The notes below the pieces were generated by a model that was not told the origin of the DNA, did not search any database, and saw only the letters and a program-made list of their open reading frames with translations. The position numbers and the translations under genes were made by a program. Source: JAICJR01 sp036555755 (lineage in GTDB: Bacteria > Actinomycetota > Thermoleophilia > Solirubrobacterales > Thermoleophilaceae). From it: a stretch of 17,485 nt of DNA. Of this stretch, positions 4,940-12,588 are shown in pieces (position 1 is the stretch's first letter; each line of letters begins with the position of its first letter). The stretch spans positions 1 to 17,485 of the forward strand of contig DATBKS010000232.1 in assembly GCA_036555755.1 (NCBI GenBank), read 5' to 3'.

Positions 4940-6001
4940 TTGGCCAGAAGCGGGCGAGATTCCTCCCAGCGCAGTCGCGCCCGTGCGGCTTGCGCCTCTC
5001 GCTTGGCGCTGTCCGCCGGGCTCGTCTGCACGCTGCTCCTCGCGGGCTGCGGCCAGTCACAGGGCGGGCAGTCCACACTCCACCCCGAGAGCGACCAGGC
5101 GCGCAAGATCATGCACCTCTGGTGGGGCATGCTGGCCGCCGCGGCCGTGGTGTTCGCCGGCGCGCTGGTTCTGCTCTTGATCGCGTGGCGGCGGCGCACG
5201 CGCACCGGGCTGCCGGGAGTCGGCGAGGACGAGGGAGTGTCCACGGGGCTGGTGGTGACGTTCGGGATCGTCGTCCCGGTCACGTGTCTCGTGATCCTCT
5301 TCTTCATCGCGGACATCGGCGTGGTGAACGCCACCAGCGCGCCGAAGCCGGGGCAGACGAAGTTGAACATCACGGTGATCGGGCACCAGTGGTTCTGGGA
5401 GATCCGCTACCCGGGCACGACAGCGGTCACCGCCAACGAGCTCCACATCCCGGCGCAGACACCTGTGAACGTCGAGCTGCGCTCAGCCGACGTGATCCAC
5501 AGCTTCTGGGTTCCGGAGCTCAACAAGAAGGTCGACATGCTGCCCGGCCACCCGAACAGGATCGGGCTCTACGCCGACCACGCGGGCGTCTACCGCGGCC
5601 AGTGCGCGGAGTTCTGCGGCCTGCAGCACGCGAACATGGCGATGGCCGTATACGCGGATCCTCCCGCGAAGTTCAAGGCGTGGCTCGCAAACATGGCGAA
5701 GCCGCTCGCGCAGCCCCCCTCAGCGGAGGCGAAGGCCGGCGAGGGCGTCTTCATGACTCAGCAGTGCGCGAGCTGCCACACGATCCGCGGGACCGGGGCG
5801 CGCGGCACGATCGGCCCGGACCTGACCCACCTCGCCACCCGCCGCACGCTGGCGGCTCTCACGATCCCCAACAACCGTGCGGAACTGAGCGAGTGGGTGG
5901 CCAACCCGCAGCGGGTCAAGCCCGGCAACAAGATGCCGGGACTGAACCTCACCGGCCAGCAGCTACGGCAGGTGGTCACCTTCCTCCAGGGGCTGCGGTA
6001 G
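4940..6001 (+). CDS. coxB: Cytochrome c oxidase subunit II with fused cytochrome c domain (caa3 type)
   Basis: This 353-residue subunit takes electrons from the bcc complex and passes them through CuA to CoxA. The N-terminus is a lipoprotein signal (hydrophobic 22-36, lipobox LAGC with C37), and two transmembrane helices follow (about 62-83 and 104-128). The cupredoxin domain has GHQWFWEIRYPG (149-159) and CuA ligands H187, C222, E224 (backbone), C226, H230 and M233 in GQCAEFCGLQHANM. A class I cytochrome c domain follows (263-353), with CASCH (276-280) binding haem and M332 in GNKMPG as likely sixth ligand. The TTG at 4940 is the first possible start after an in-frame stop at 4925 and supplies the basic n-region of the signal. 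Its TAG abuts the coxA ATG. It is the first gene of the cox-qcr operon. Confidence 0.95.
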   Translation: MARSGRDSSQRSRARAACASRLALSAGLVCTLLLAGCGQSQGGQSTLHPESDQARKIMHLWWGMLAAAAVVFAGALVLLLIAWRRRTRTGLPGVGEDEGVSTGLVVTFGIVVPVTCLVILFFIADIGVVNATSAPKPGQTKLNITVIGHQWFWEIRYPGTTAVTANELHIPAQTPVNVELRSADVIHSFWVPELNKKVDMLPGHPNRIGLYADHAGVYRGQCAEFCGLQHANMAMAVYADPPAKFKAWLANMAKPLAQPPSAEAKAGEGVFMTQQCASCHTIRGTGARGTIGPDLTHLATRRTLAALTIPNNRAELSEWVANPQRVKPGNKMPGLNLTGQQLRQVVTFLQGLR

Positions 6002-7909
6002 ATGGCCTCGGTCGCACATCCCGAGGCCGCCCGCCGCGTCCGTCGCCTCGAGCGGATATGGACCGAGCGCACCGGGCTGCTCGGCTGGTTGACGACGACC
6101 GACCACAAGCGGATCGGGATCCTCTACCTGTTCACGTCGCTCGTCTTCTTCGGCGCGGGCGGCGTCGAGGCGCTGCTCATGCGCACGCAGCTCCTCACGC
6201 CGAATGGCACCACGCTGTCGCCGTCCGCCTTCAACCAGGTGATGACGATGCACGGGGTGACGATGATCTTCCTGTTCGTAATCCCGATCTCGACGGGGGC
6301 GTTCGGGAACTACCTCGTCCCGCTGATGATCGGCGCGCGCGACATGGCCTTTCCGCGGCTCAACGCGCTGTCGTTCTGGATCTTCGCTTGCTCGGGGCTG
6401 TTCATGTACGTCGGGCTGGCCACCGGCAACGGGCCGAACGCCGGCTGGTTCGACTACGTGCCGCTCGCATCGCGTACCTACAACCCGGGCTCGGCGATCG
6501 ACTTCTACGCGCTCGGGCTGATCTTCAACTCGATCTCGACGACCGCGGCGGCGATCAACTTCATCGTCACGATCTTCAAGCTGCGCGCGCCCGGGATGTC
6601 GCTCAACCGGATGCCGCTGTTCTGCTTCGCGTTCCTGGCGGTGTCGTTCGCGCTCGTGTTCGCGCTGCCGCCGCTCAGCGTCGACTGCATGTTCCTCGAG
6701 CTCGACCGCCGCCTGGGCTTCAGCTTCTTCGACCCTTCACACGGCGGCAGCGTGCTGCTGTGGCAGCACCTCTTCTGGATCTTCGGCCACCCCGAGGTGT
6801 ACATCATCATCCTGCCCGCCTTCGGGATCGCGACGTCGATCATCCCCACGTTCACGCGCCGGCGGATGGTCGCCTTCCCGATGGTGGCGCTCGCCGAGAT
6901 CCTGGTCGCGTTCATCGGCTTCGGCGTCTGGGCGCACCACATGTTCTCGGTCGGCCTGTCGACGATCACGACCGTCTACTTCGCCGCGGCGTCGATGATC
7001 GTTGTGATTCCGAGCGCGATTCAGCTCTTCGCGTGGATCACGACGCTCGTCACCGGCAGACCCATCTTCAAGACGCCGCTGCTCTGGATCGTCGGATTCA
7101 TCGTGTTCTTCATCATCGGCGGGCTGAGCGGAATCATGTTCGCGGCGATTCCGTTCGACCAGCAGCTGACGGACACGTACTTCGTCGTCGCCCACTTCCA
7201 CTTCATCATCTTCGGCGCGGCGGTCTTCCCACTGCTCGGCGGCCTCTACTACTGGTTCCCGAAGGTCAGCGGGCGGATGTACCACGAGGGCTGGGGAAAG
7301 ACGAGCTTCTGGCTCACCTTCCTCGGCTCGGCGCTCACGTTCTTTCCGATGCACATCGTCGGGCTGCTCGGGATGCCGCGGCGCGTGTACACGTACCAGT
7401 CGGGGCTCGGCTGGGGCGGCTACAACCTCGCCGAGACGATCGGCGCCTACATCCTCGCGGTCGGCCTCGTGGTGCTGGTGGCCAACCTGATCGTGAGCTA
7501 CTTCCGCGGGCCGGCCGCCGTGCGCGATCCGTTCGGCGGCGCGACGCTCGAGTGGGCGATTCCCTCTCCCCCGCCCGCCTACAACTTCGCGGTCATCCCG
7601 ACGGTGTCGAGTCCGTATCCGATGTGGGACGAGCAGGACCGCCGGGAGGATGAGCGCAAACTCGAGCGCGGGGAGATGGTTCTCGAGCGCGGGCACGAGA
7701 CGCCGGAGACGAGCGTGCTCGACGCGGATCTGAACGAGGTGCTCGACATGCCTGCGGACTCCCCGTGGCCGATCGTCGTCGCGCTGATGCTGAGCGGCGT
7801 CTTCGCGATGCTGCTCACCGGGCACCTCATCGCGATGTGCGTCTTCCTTGGCCTCCTCGCGCTGGCGGGGGTCGCGTGGCACGGCGTCGAGCCCGAGGAG
7901 GCGACGTGA
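6002..7909 (+). CDS. coxA: Cytochrome c oxidase subunit I, with subunit IV-like C-terminal helices
   Basis: This 635-residue haem-copper oxidase catalytic subunit reduces oxygen to water and pumps protons. Twelve core helices carry H84 (MTMHG, haem a), H263-PEV-Y267 (CuB ligand and crosslinked Tyr, with the D-channel Glu E265), H312-H313 (CuB) and H398/H400 (VAHFHF, haems a3 and a). The D-channel entrance Asp is kept in GARDMAFPRLN. Where many A1 oxidases have the K-channel PTGIK, this one reads PSAIQ (Q341). After the core comes a charged linker (about 540-581), then DSPWPIV and two more hydrophobic segments (about 589-607 and 609-627) that resemble subunit IV of actinobacterial oxidases. 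The ATG follows the coxB stop with no gap, and the TGA overlaps the coxC GTG. Confidence 0.97.
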   Translation: MASVAHPEAARRVRRLERIWTERTGLLGWLTTTDHKRIGILYLFTSLVFFGAGGVEALLMRTQLLTPNGTTLSPSAFNQVMTMHGVTMIFLFVIPISTGAFGNYLVPLMIGARDMAFPRLNALSFWIFACSGLFMYVGLATGNGPNAGWFDYVPLASRTYNPGSAIDFYALGLIFNSISTTAAAINFIVTIFKLRAPGMSLNRMPLFCFAFLAVSFALVFALPPLSVDCMFLELDRRLGFSFFDPSHGGSVLLWQHLFWIFGHPEVYIIILPAFGIATSIIPTFTRRRMVAFPMVALAEILVAFIGFGVWAHHMFSVGLSTITTVYFAAASMIVVIPSAIQLFAWITTLVTGRPIFKTPLLWIVGFIVFFIIGGLSGIMFAAIPFDQQLTDTYFVVAHFHFIIFGAAVFPLLGGLYYWFPKVSGRMYHEGWGKTSFWLTFLGSALTFFPMHIVGLLGMPRRVYTYQSGLGWGGYNLAETIGAYILAVGLVVLVANLIVSYFRGPAAVRDPFGGATLEWAIPSPPPAYNFAVIPTVSSPYPMWDEQDRREDERKLERGEMVLERGHETPETSVLDADLNEVLDMPADSPWPIVVALMLSGVFAMLLTGHLIAMCVFLGLLALAGVAWHGVEPEEAT

Positions 7910-8496
7910 CGAGCCAGGGCGCCGTACGGGCGACCCGCCGGCCGCAGTCCCTGCCCACCGGCATGTGGGGCATGGCGCTCTTCATCGCCGCCGAGGCGAC
8001 GCTCTTCGGAACGCTGATCGCGACCTACTTCTACACGCGCTTCAACTCCACGCGCTGGCCGCCGCCGGGGGTGCCCGAGCCGAAGCTGGCGCTGCCGCTG
8101 ATCCTCACCGGGGTGCTCGTGGCGAGCACCGTGCCCGTGTTCTTCGCTAGCCGCGCCGCTCGCTCGGGCAACGCGCGGCTTGCGTGGCTGTTGTTCCTCG
8201 GCGCGTTCGTGATCCAGGGCGCGTACCTCGGCGCGCAGATTCACGAGTTCGTCGGCGACCTCGGCAAGTTCAGCCCGCACGACTCCGCGTACGCGTCTAT
8301 CTACTTCGCACTGCTCGGCGTTCACCACGCGCACGTCGCCCTCGGCCTCGCGCTCGAGCTCTGGCTGCTGGGCAAGCTACTCGGCGGCCTCACGCGCTAC
8401 CGGCTTGTCGGTGTGCGGGCGATCTCGATGTACTGGTACTTCGTCAGCCTGCTCGGCATCGCGGTGGTGCTCACGCAGGTGTATCCGGCGCTGTGA
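7906..8496 (+). CDS. coxC: Cytochrome c oxidase subunit III
   Basis: This 196-residue subunit III has five predicted helices, the short form lacking the first two helices of the seven-helix type. Diagnostic stretches are MWGMALFIAAEATLFGTLIA with the conserved membrane Glu, the GAYLGAQIHEF helix, and GVHHAHVALGLALELWLLGK. The C-terminus reads SMYWYFVSLLGIAVVLTQVY. Subunit III stabilises subunit I and its proton uptake. The start is GTG at 7906 inside the GTGA overlap with coxA. The frame stays open further upstream, but there it covers coxA and is Arg-rich. Its own TGA overlaps the next GTG in the same way, which indicates translational coupling. Confidence 0.95.
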   Translation: MTSQGAVRATRRPQSLPTGMWGMALFIAAEATLFGTLIATYFYTRFNSTRWPPPGVPEPKLALPLILTGVLVASTVPVFFASRAARSGNARLAWLLFLGAFVIQGAYLGAQIHEFVGDLGKFSPHDSAYASIYFALLGVHHAHVALGLALELWLLGKLLGGLTRYRLVGVRAISMYWYFVSLLGIAVVLTQVYPAL

Positions 8497-8870
8497 GCAC
8501 GCGCCGCTCACTCGAGCTCACGATGTGGGCGGGGGTGGTCGGGGCCCCGGCCGTGTGGGCGTGCCAGCACGTGTTCGGCTTCGGCGTGACCCAGGCGGCG
8601 TGCAGCCCGGCCGGACGCATGTGGGACGTGCCGGTGGACACGTGGACGGCGATCGCTACGGCGGTGGCGGCCCTGCTCGCGCTGGCCGCGCTCGCCGCCT
8701 CGATCGTCACCTTCCGTGCGGTGCGCAGCGTCGGTGAGGACGGGCCACCGCCCGAGGGGCGCATCTACTTCATGTCGATCTGCGGGATCGTGATCACCCC
8801 GCTGTTCCTGGCGATCATCCTGATGAGCGGGATCGGGGCGCTCATCCTCCCCAACTGCCGGCAGGGATGA
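8493..8870 (+). CDS. Unnamed three-helix membrane protein inside the cox-qcr operon
   Basis: This 125-residue protein starts at GTG 8493 in a GTGA overlap with coxC, and its TGA overlaps the qcrC ATG. Hydrophobic segments lie at about 9-30 (MWAGVVGAPAVWACQHVFGF), 51-74 and 93-118 (IYFMSICGIVITPLFLAI). Four cysteines occur at C24, C37, C97 and C122; C37 and C122 would lie just outside helices. I recall similar short proteins beside cox genes in other bacteria, with a G-(A/G)P-x-x-W-A-x-Q first helix, but no name or function. Its position between oxidase and bcc genes suggests an accessory subunit or assembly factor of the supercomplex, which is inference. Confidence 0.8.
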   Translation: MSTRRSLELTMWAGVVGAPAVWACQHVFGFGVTQAACSPAGRMWDVPVDTWTAIATAVAALLALAALAASIVTFRAVRSVGEDGPPPEGRIYFMSICGIVITPLFLAIILMSGIGALILPNCRQG

Positions 8871-9664
8871 GTCGCGCGAAGACAGTGCTCGCGTTCATGC
8901 TCGCGGCGCTCGCGCTCGCCGCGGTTGCGCACGCCGAGCTGCCGAGCGGGATCTCGCGCCCCGACGACGAGCGCGGACTCTCGCAGCAGGAGCTCGGGGC
9001 GCAGCTGTACGCGGGCAACTGCGCGTCCTGCCACGGCATCGCCGGGCGCGGTGTGCCGGAGCCCACCCCCATCCGAGGCGCGGGAGACGTGAAGGGCCAG
9101 GGACCGCCGCTGGCCGGCGTGGGCGCTCAGGCCGCAGACCTCTACCTGACCACCGGCTTCATGCCGCTGCAGGACCCGCATCAGCAGCCGTGGCGGCGGC
9201 GTGTGGAGTTCACGAAGAAGGAGATCGACGCGATCACCCAGTACGTGGCCGGGCTCGCGCCGGGGCCCGCGATTCCCCATCCGGATCCGGGCGCCGGGAA
9301 CGTGTCCGCGGGGATGCGCCTGTTCGTGGATCACTGCGCCGGCTGCCATCAAGCGGTGGCGGAAGGCGGCTACGTGCCGAACGCGCGGGTCCCCCTGATC
9401 AAGGAGGACAGCGCCACCCAGATCGCCGAGGCGGTGCGGGTGGGCCCGTACCTGATGCCGACGTTCTCGCGCCGCCAGATCAGCGACCGGCAGCTCAACT
9501 CGATCATCGCCTACATCAACGCGTCCAAGCGCCCCGATGACGCGGGCGGCTGGGGCATCGGCCACGTCGGGCCCGTCCCGGAGGGCCTGATCGCATGGTT
9601 GATCGCCGGCGTGGCGCTCGTTGGCCTCTGCATGCTCATCGGCGACAGGTTGCGGCGCACATGA
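8867..9664 (+). CDS. qcrC: Diheme cytochrome c subunit of the cytochrome bcc complex
   Basis: This 265-residue subunit replaces cytochrome c1 and the soluble cytochrome c in actinobacteria, relaying electrons from the Rieske protein to the CuA site of the oxidase. A signal-like hydrophobic segment (about 6-23) comes first. Two cytochrome c domains follow, with CASCH (52-56, likely Met ligand M99 in TGFMPLQ) and CAGCH (157-161, likely Met ligand M197 in YLMPTF). A C-terminal transmembrane anchor (about 239-259) ends in RLRRT. The ATG at 8867 overlaps the preceding stop as ATGA, and the TGA overlaps qcrA likewise. Length and layout match actinobacterial QcrC. Confidence 0.95.
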   Translation: MSRAKTVLAFMLAALALAAVAHAELPSGISRPDDERGLSQQELGAQLYAGNCASCHGIAGRGVPEPTPIRGAGDVKGQGPPLAGVGAQAADLYLTTGFMPLQDPHQQPWRRRVEFTKKEIDAITQYVAGLAPGPAIPHPDPGAGNVSAGMRLFVDHCAGCHQAVAEGGYVPNARVPLIKEDSATQIAEAVRVGPYLMPTFSRRQISDRQLNSIIAYINASKRPDDAGGWGIGHVGPVPEGLIAWLIAGVALVGLCMLIGDRLRRT

Positions 9665-10644
9665 GGCGGCTGCGAGTGATCGGCTTCTGGGTGGGCGCGC
9701 TCGTGGGCTCCGTCACGCGCCGGGCTCGTCCGCGCCGGATCGTGGCGCCGGGCAGGCCGGAGCCGCGCGCCGAGCTTGTGTTCGTTGCCCTGCTGCTCCT
9801 GTCCGCGGTGTTCGCCATCGGCTTCATCGTCGTCTACGCCACCGGCAGCTGGCCCAACCGGACGCAGTACGAGGGCATCGCGCTTGGCGGCGCACTCGGG
9901 CTGATCGCGATCGCCCTGATCCTGATGAGCAAGAGGCTCGTGGTGAGCGAGGACCTCGAAGAGGAATACCCCGAGTCCGAGCATCCCGTCGAGCAGGGCC
10001 AGATCGCCCAGATCTACCGCGAGAGCGGCAGCCGCTTCACGCGCAGGCGCCTCGTGTACGGCTCGCTCGGCACGGCACTCGGCGCGCTCGGACTCGCGGC
10101 GATCGCTCCGGCGGTGTCGCTCGGTCCGGTGTTCGACACCGACGAGTTGCGCAACTCGCCCTGGCGGCGCGGCAAGCGGCTCGTGACGCAGGACGGCACT
10201 CCGCTGCGTGCCGACAAGATCGAACAGGGGACGTTCTACACGGCATTCCCCGAGCACTCGTCGCGCAGCGACATCGCCGCGCCGGTCGTGATCGTGCGGC
10301 TCGAGCCGAGCGAGCTCAAGCTGCCGCGCTCGCGCCGAGGCTGGGCGCCGCAGGGCATCCTCGCCTACTCGAAGATCTGCACCCACGCCGGCTGCGCGCT
10401 CGGGCTCTACCGCAAGCCCACCTTCCCTCCGGTTGAGCCCGGGCCCGCGCTCGTCTGCCCCTGTCACTACTCGACCTTCGACGTGGCCGACGGCGGCAGC
10501 GTGGTCTTCGGGCCCGCCGGTCGCAGCCTGCCGCAGCTCCCGCTGATGGTGGATCGCGCCGGGAACCTGCGGGCGGCAGGCAACTTCTCCGGACCGGTCG
10601 GGCCGTCGTGGTGGGGCGTCCGGATGTGGAAGGCGCAGCCGTGA
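9661..10644 (+). CDS. qcrA: Rieske iron-sulfur subunit of the cytochrome bcc complex
   Basis: This 327-residue protein carries the [2Fe-2S] cluster that takes the first electron from menaquinol. It has the actinobacterial layout with three N-terminal helices (about 39-61, 73-91 and 132-155) instead of one. The Rieske fold then has C240-T-H242-AG-C245 and C266-P-C268-H269-YS271. C240, H242, C266 and H269 would bind the cluster, and C245 and C268 would form the stabilising disulfide. RESGSRFTRRRLVYGS before the third helix is twin-arginine-like, in line with Tat-assisted export known for this family. The ATG at 9661 sits in an ATGA overlap with qcrC. Confidence 0.95.
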   Translation: MRRLRVIGFWVGALVGSVTRRARPRRIVAPGRPEPRAELVFVALLLLSAVFAIGFIVVYATGSWPNRTQYEGIALGGALGLIAIALILMSKRLVVSEDLEEEYPESEHPVEQGQIAQIYRESGSRFTRRRLVYGSLGTALGALGLAAIAPAVSLGPVFDTDELRNSPWRRGKRLVTQDGTPLRADKIEQGTFYTAFPEHSSRSDIAAPVVIVRLEPSELKLPRSRRGWAPQGILAYSKICTHAGCALGLYRKPTFPPVEPGPALVCPCHYSTFDVADGGSVVFGPAGRSLPQLPLMVDRAGNLRAAGNFSGPVGPSWWGVRMWKAQP

Positions 10645-12065
10645 GGAGCCGCGGCGCACCCATGACCCGCAGGGCCGTCCGCTGGGTCGACCAGCGGAGC
10701 GCGAGCGCGCCGCTCCTGCGCAAGACGCTTCGCTATCTCTTCCCCGACCACTGGTCGTTCCTGCTCGGCGAGGTCGCGCTCTACGCGTTCATGGTCCTCG
10801 TCGCCACCGGGATCTACCTGACCTTCTTCTTCGTCGACTCGACGAAGGAGATCGTCTTCCACGGCCACTACTACCCGGCGCTCGAGGGCCAGAAGATGAG
10901 CGAGGCGTACGCGTCGGTCGTGCACCTCTCGCTGGCGGTCCGGGCCGGCCTCCTGATCCGGCAGACGCACCACTGGGCGGCGAACGTCTTCATCGCGGCG
11001 ATCGTCCTTCACCTCTTCCGGATCTTCTTCACGGGCGCATACCGCAAGCCGCGCGAGCTGACGTACTGGCTCGGCGTGACGATGCTCATGCTCTCGCTGC
11101 TCGAGGCGTACCTGGGCTACTCGCTCGTCGACGATCTCATGTCCGGAATGGGACTCGTGATCGGCTATTCAGTCGGGCTCTCCCTGCCGTTCGTCGGCCA
11201 GAACGTCATGAACTGGCTGTTCGACGGGATCTTCCCGGGCAGTCCCAAGCTGTGGCCGCGGATGTACATCGCCCACGTCCTGATCTTCCCGATCCTGATC
11301 GGGCTGCTGCTCGGCGCGCACCTGCTGCTCGTGGCGATGCGGCACCACACGCAGTTCCGCCGCAAGAAGGCCCAGACCGAGCGCACGATCGTCGGCGTGC
11401 CCGCGTTCCCCGGCCAGGCGCCGCGGTCGCTGGGACTGATGGTCGGGACGGCAGGGGTCCTCTTCCTGCTCGGCGGACTCGTCCAGATCAACCCGATCTG
11501 GCTGTGGGGCCCGTTCCACACGTACTCCTCGACGAACGGCGCCCAGCCGGACTGGTACCTCGGCTGGCTGATCGGCGCCCTCCGCCTCGTGCCGAGCTTC
11601 GATTTCACGATCGGGCATTACACGGTCGTCCCGAACCCGTTCTGGGGCGGCGCGGCCTTCCCGCTGGTCGTGTTCGGGTTCCTCTACTTCTGGCCGTGGC
11701 TCGAACGGCGCTTCATCGGTGACCAGGCGTTCCACAACCTCCTCGACCGGCCTCGCGACGCACCGGTGCGCACAGCCATCGGCGTCGCGATGGTCAGCTG
11801 GGTCTTCCTCGTCTTCATGGCGGGGTCCGCGGACCGCGTCAACGTCACCTTCGGGATCGCCTACACGTCCCAGATCTGGGTCTATCGCGTGATCATCTGG
11901 GTGCTGCCGGTGGTGTTCGGCTTCGTCACGTGGTGGGTCTGCAGGGAGCTGCAGGCCAGTGAGGTGGTCGTCCACGAGCGCCACGCCGCGGAGTCGGAGG
12001 CGAGGCTAGCGCGCATGCGGCGTGGCGAGGAGCCACCCGGCGACCCGGGCGCGCTCGAGAGCTAA
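10641..12065 (+). CDS. qcrB: Cytochrome b subunit of the cytochrome bcc complex
   Basis: This 474-residue cytochrome b oxidises menaquinol at the Qo site. Likely haem ligands are H110 and H124 (QTHHWAANVFIAAIVLHLF) and H212 and H227 (YIAHVLIF ... LLGAHLLL). The second pair has 14 residues between its histidines, as in b6f and actinobacterial forms. The Qo loop shows PDWYLGW in place of mitochondrial PEWY. Additional C-terminal helices (about 340-360, 380-400 and 420-440) and a charged tail make it longer than b6. I chose GTG 10641, which gives a GTGA overlap with qcrA like all other junctions here. ATG 10662 is the alternative, with GAGGAG 13 bases upstream. It is the last gene of the operon; its TAA overlaps the stop of the convergent kinase. 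Confidence 0.95.
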   Translation: MRSRGAPMTRRAVRWVDQRSASAPLLRKTLRYLFPDHWSFLLGEVALYAFMVLVATGIYLTFFFVDSTKEIVFHGHYYPALEGQKMSEAYASVVHLSLAVRAGLLIRQTHHWAANVFIAAIVLHLFRIFFTGAYRKPRELTYWLGVTMLMLSLLEAYLGYSLVDDLMSGMGLVIGYSVGLSLPFVGQNVMNWLFDGIFPGSPKLWPRMYIAHVLIFPILIGLLLGAHLLLVAMRHHTQFRRKKAQTERTIVGVPAFPGQAPRSLGLMVGTAGVLFLLGGLVQINPIWLWGPFHTYSSTNGAQPDWYLGWLIGALRLVPSFDFTIGHYTVVPNPFWGGAAFPLVVFGFLYFWPWLERRFIGDQAFHNLLDRPRDAPVRTAIGVAMVSWVFLVFMAGSADRVNVTFGIAYTSQIWVYRVIIWVLPVVFGFVTWWVCRELQASEVVVHERHAAESEARLARMRRGEEPPGDPGALES

Positions 12066-12580
12066 GTCGCCCGCACTCTCCTCTCCAGCTCGGCGAGGTC
12101 GACCGGCCGGCCGGTGTCGACGCGGATGGTCTCGCCCGGCAGGTCGAGGGGATCGTGCCGTCCCGTCTCGACGGCCTCGCGCAGCGCCTCGATCCGCTCC
12201 GAGTCCACATGGCCGGGATGCCGCGTGCGTCCGGCGTAGCGTTCCGTCAAGACATCGAGGGGAGCGCCGCAATGCACCTGAAAGAAGCGGGCGGGTAACG
12301 AGGCGAGCCTCTGCTCGCGACCGCGGATGAAGTTCGCCTCGAGGACGAGACTCGCGCCGAGCCGCACCGACTCCTCGGTCAGAGCAAGCATCGTGAGGTA
12401 GGTCGCCTCGCCGAGCCGCTGCGACCAGGCGAGATCGCCGGTGCCGAGCCCGTCGAAGAGCGCCTCCTTGATCGTGTCCTTCGCGATCAGAGGCAGCCGG
12501 AGTCGTGCGGCGAGCGCACGTGCGATCGTCGTCTTCCCTGCCGCCGGCGGCCCGGTGACGACGACCACTAACGGCTCCAT
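12062..12580 (-). CDS. Small P-loop ATP-binding protein (AAA_33/zeta-toxin-like kinase)
   Basis: This 172-residue protein of the P-loop kinase class begins MEPLVVVVTGPPAAGKTTIA, with the Walker A motif at 10-17. It continues with LIAKDTIKEALFDGLG, a DTIK(E/D) stretch typical of AAA_33 kinases, and then EANF, which may hold the second acidic site. Arg-rich segments (TERYAGRTRHPGH) could form the lid. The substrate cannot be told from the sequence; relatives phosphorylate gluconate, nucleosides, antibiotics or UDP-GlcNAc. No antitoxin gene lies next to it, so a toxin role is unlikely. The ATG at 12580 lies eight bases after the acnA stop, so it is probably the last gene of an LLM-acnA-kinase operon. 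A long upstream-open frame is the shadow of acnA. Confidence 0.8.
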   Translation of the reverse strand: MEPLVVVVTGPPAAGKTTIARALAARLRLPLIAKDTIKEALFDGLGTGDLAWSQRLGEATYLTMLALTEESVRLGASLVLEANFIRGREQRLASLPARFFQVHCGAPLDVLTERYAGRTRHPGHVDSERIEALREAVETGRHDPLDLPGETIRVDTGRPVDLAELERRVRAT

Positions 12581-12588
12581 CGGAGGGT

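Noticed and set aside
4990..7653. 887-codon open frame on the plus strand across coxB and coxA
   Set aside because: It is Arg/His/Pro-rich shadow sequence; coxB and coxA carry all metal ligands in other frames.
12062..12580. Zeta-type toxin of a toxin-antitoxin pair
   Set aside because: No small antitoxin gene overlaps or abuts it; its neighbours are metabolic and it is the last gene of an aconitase operon.
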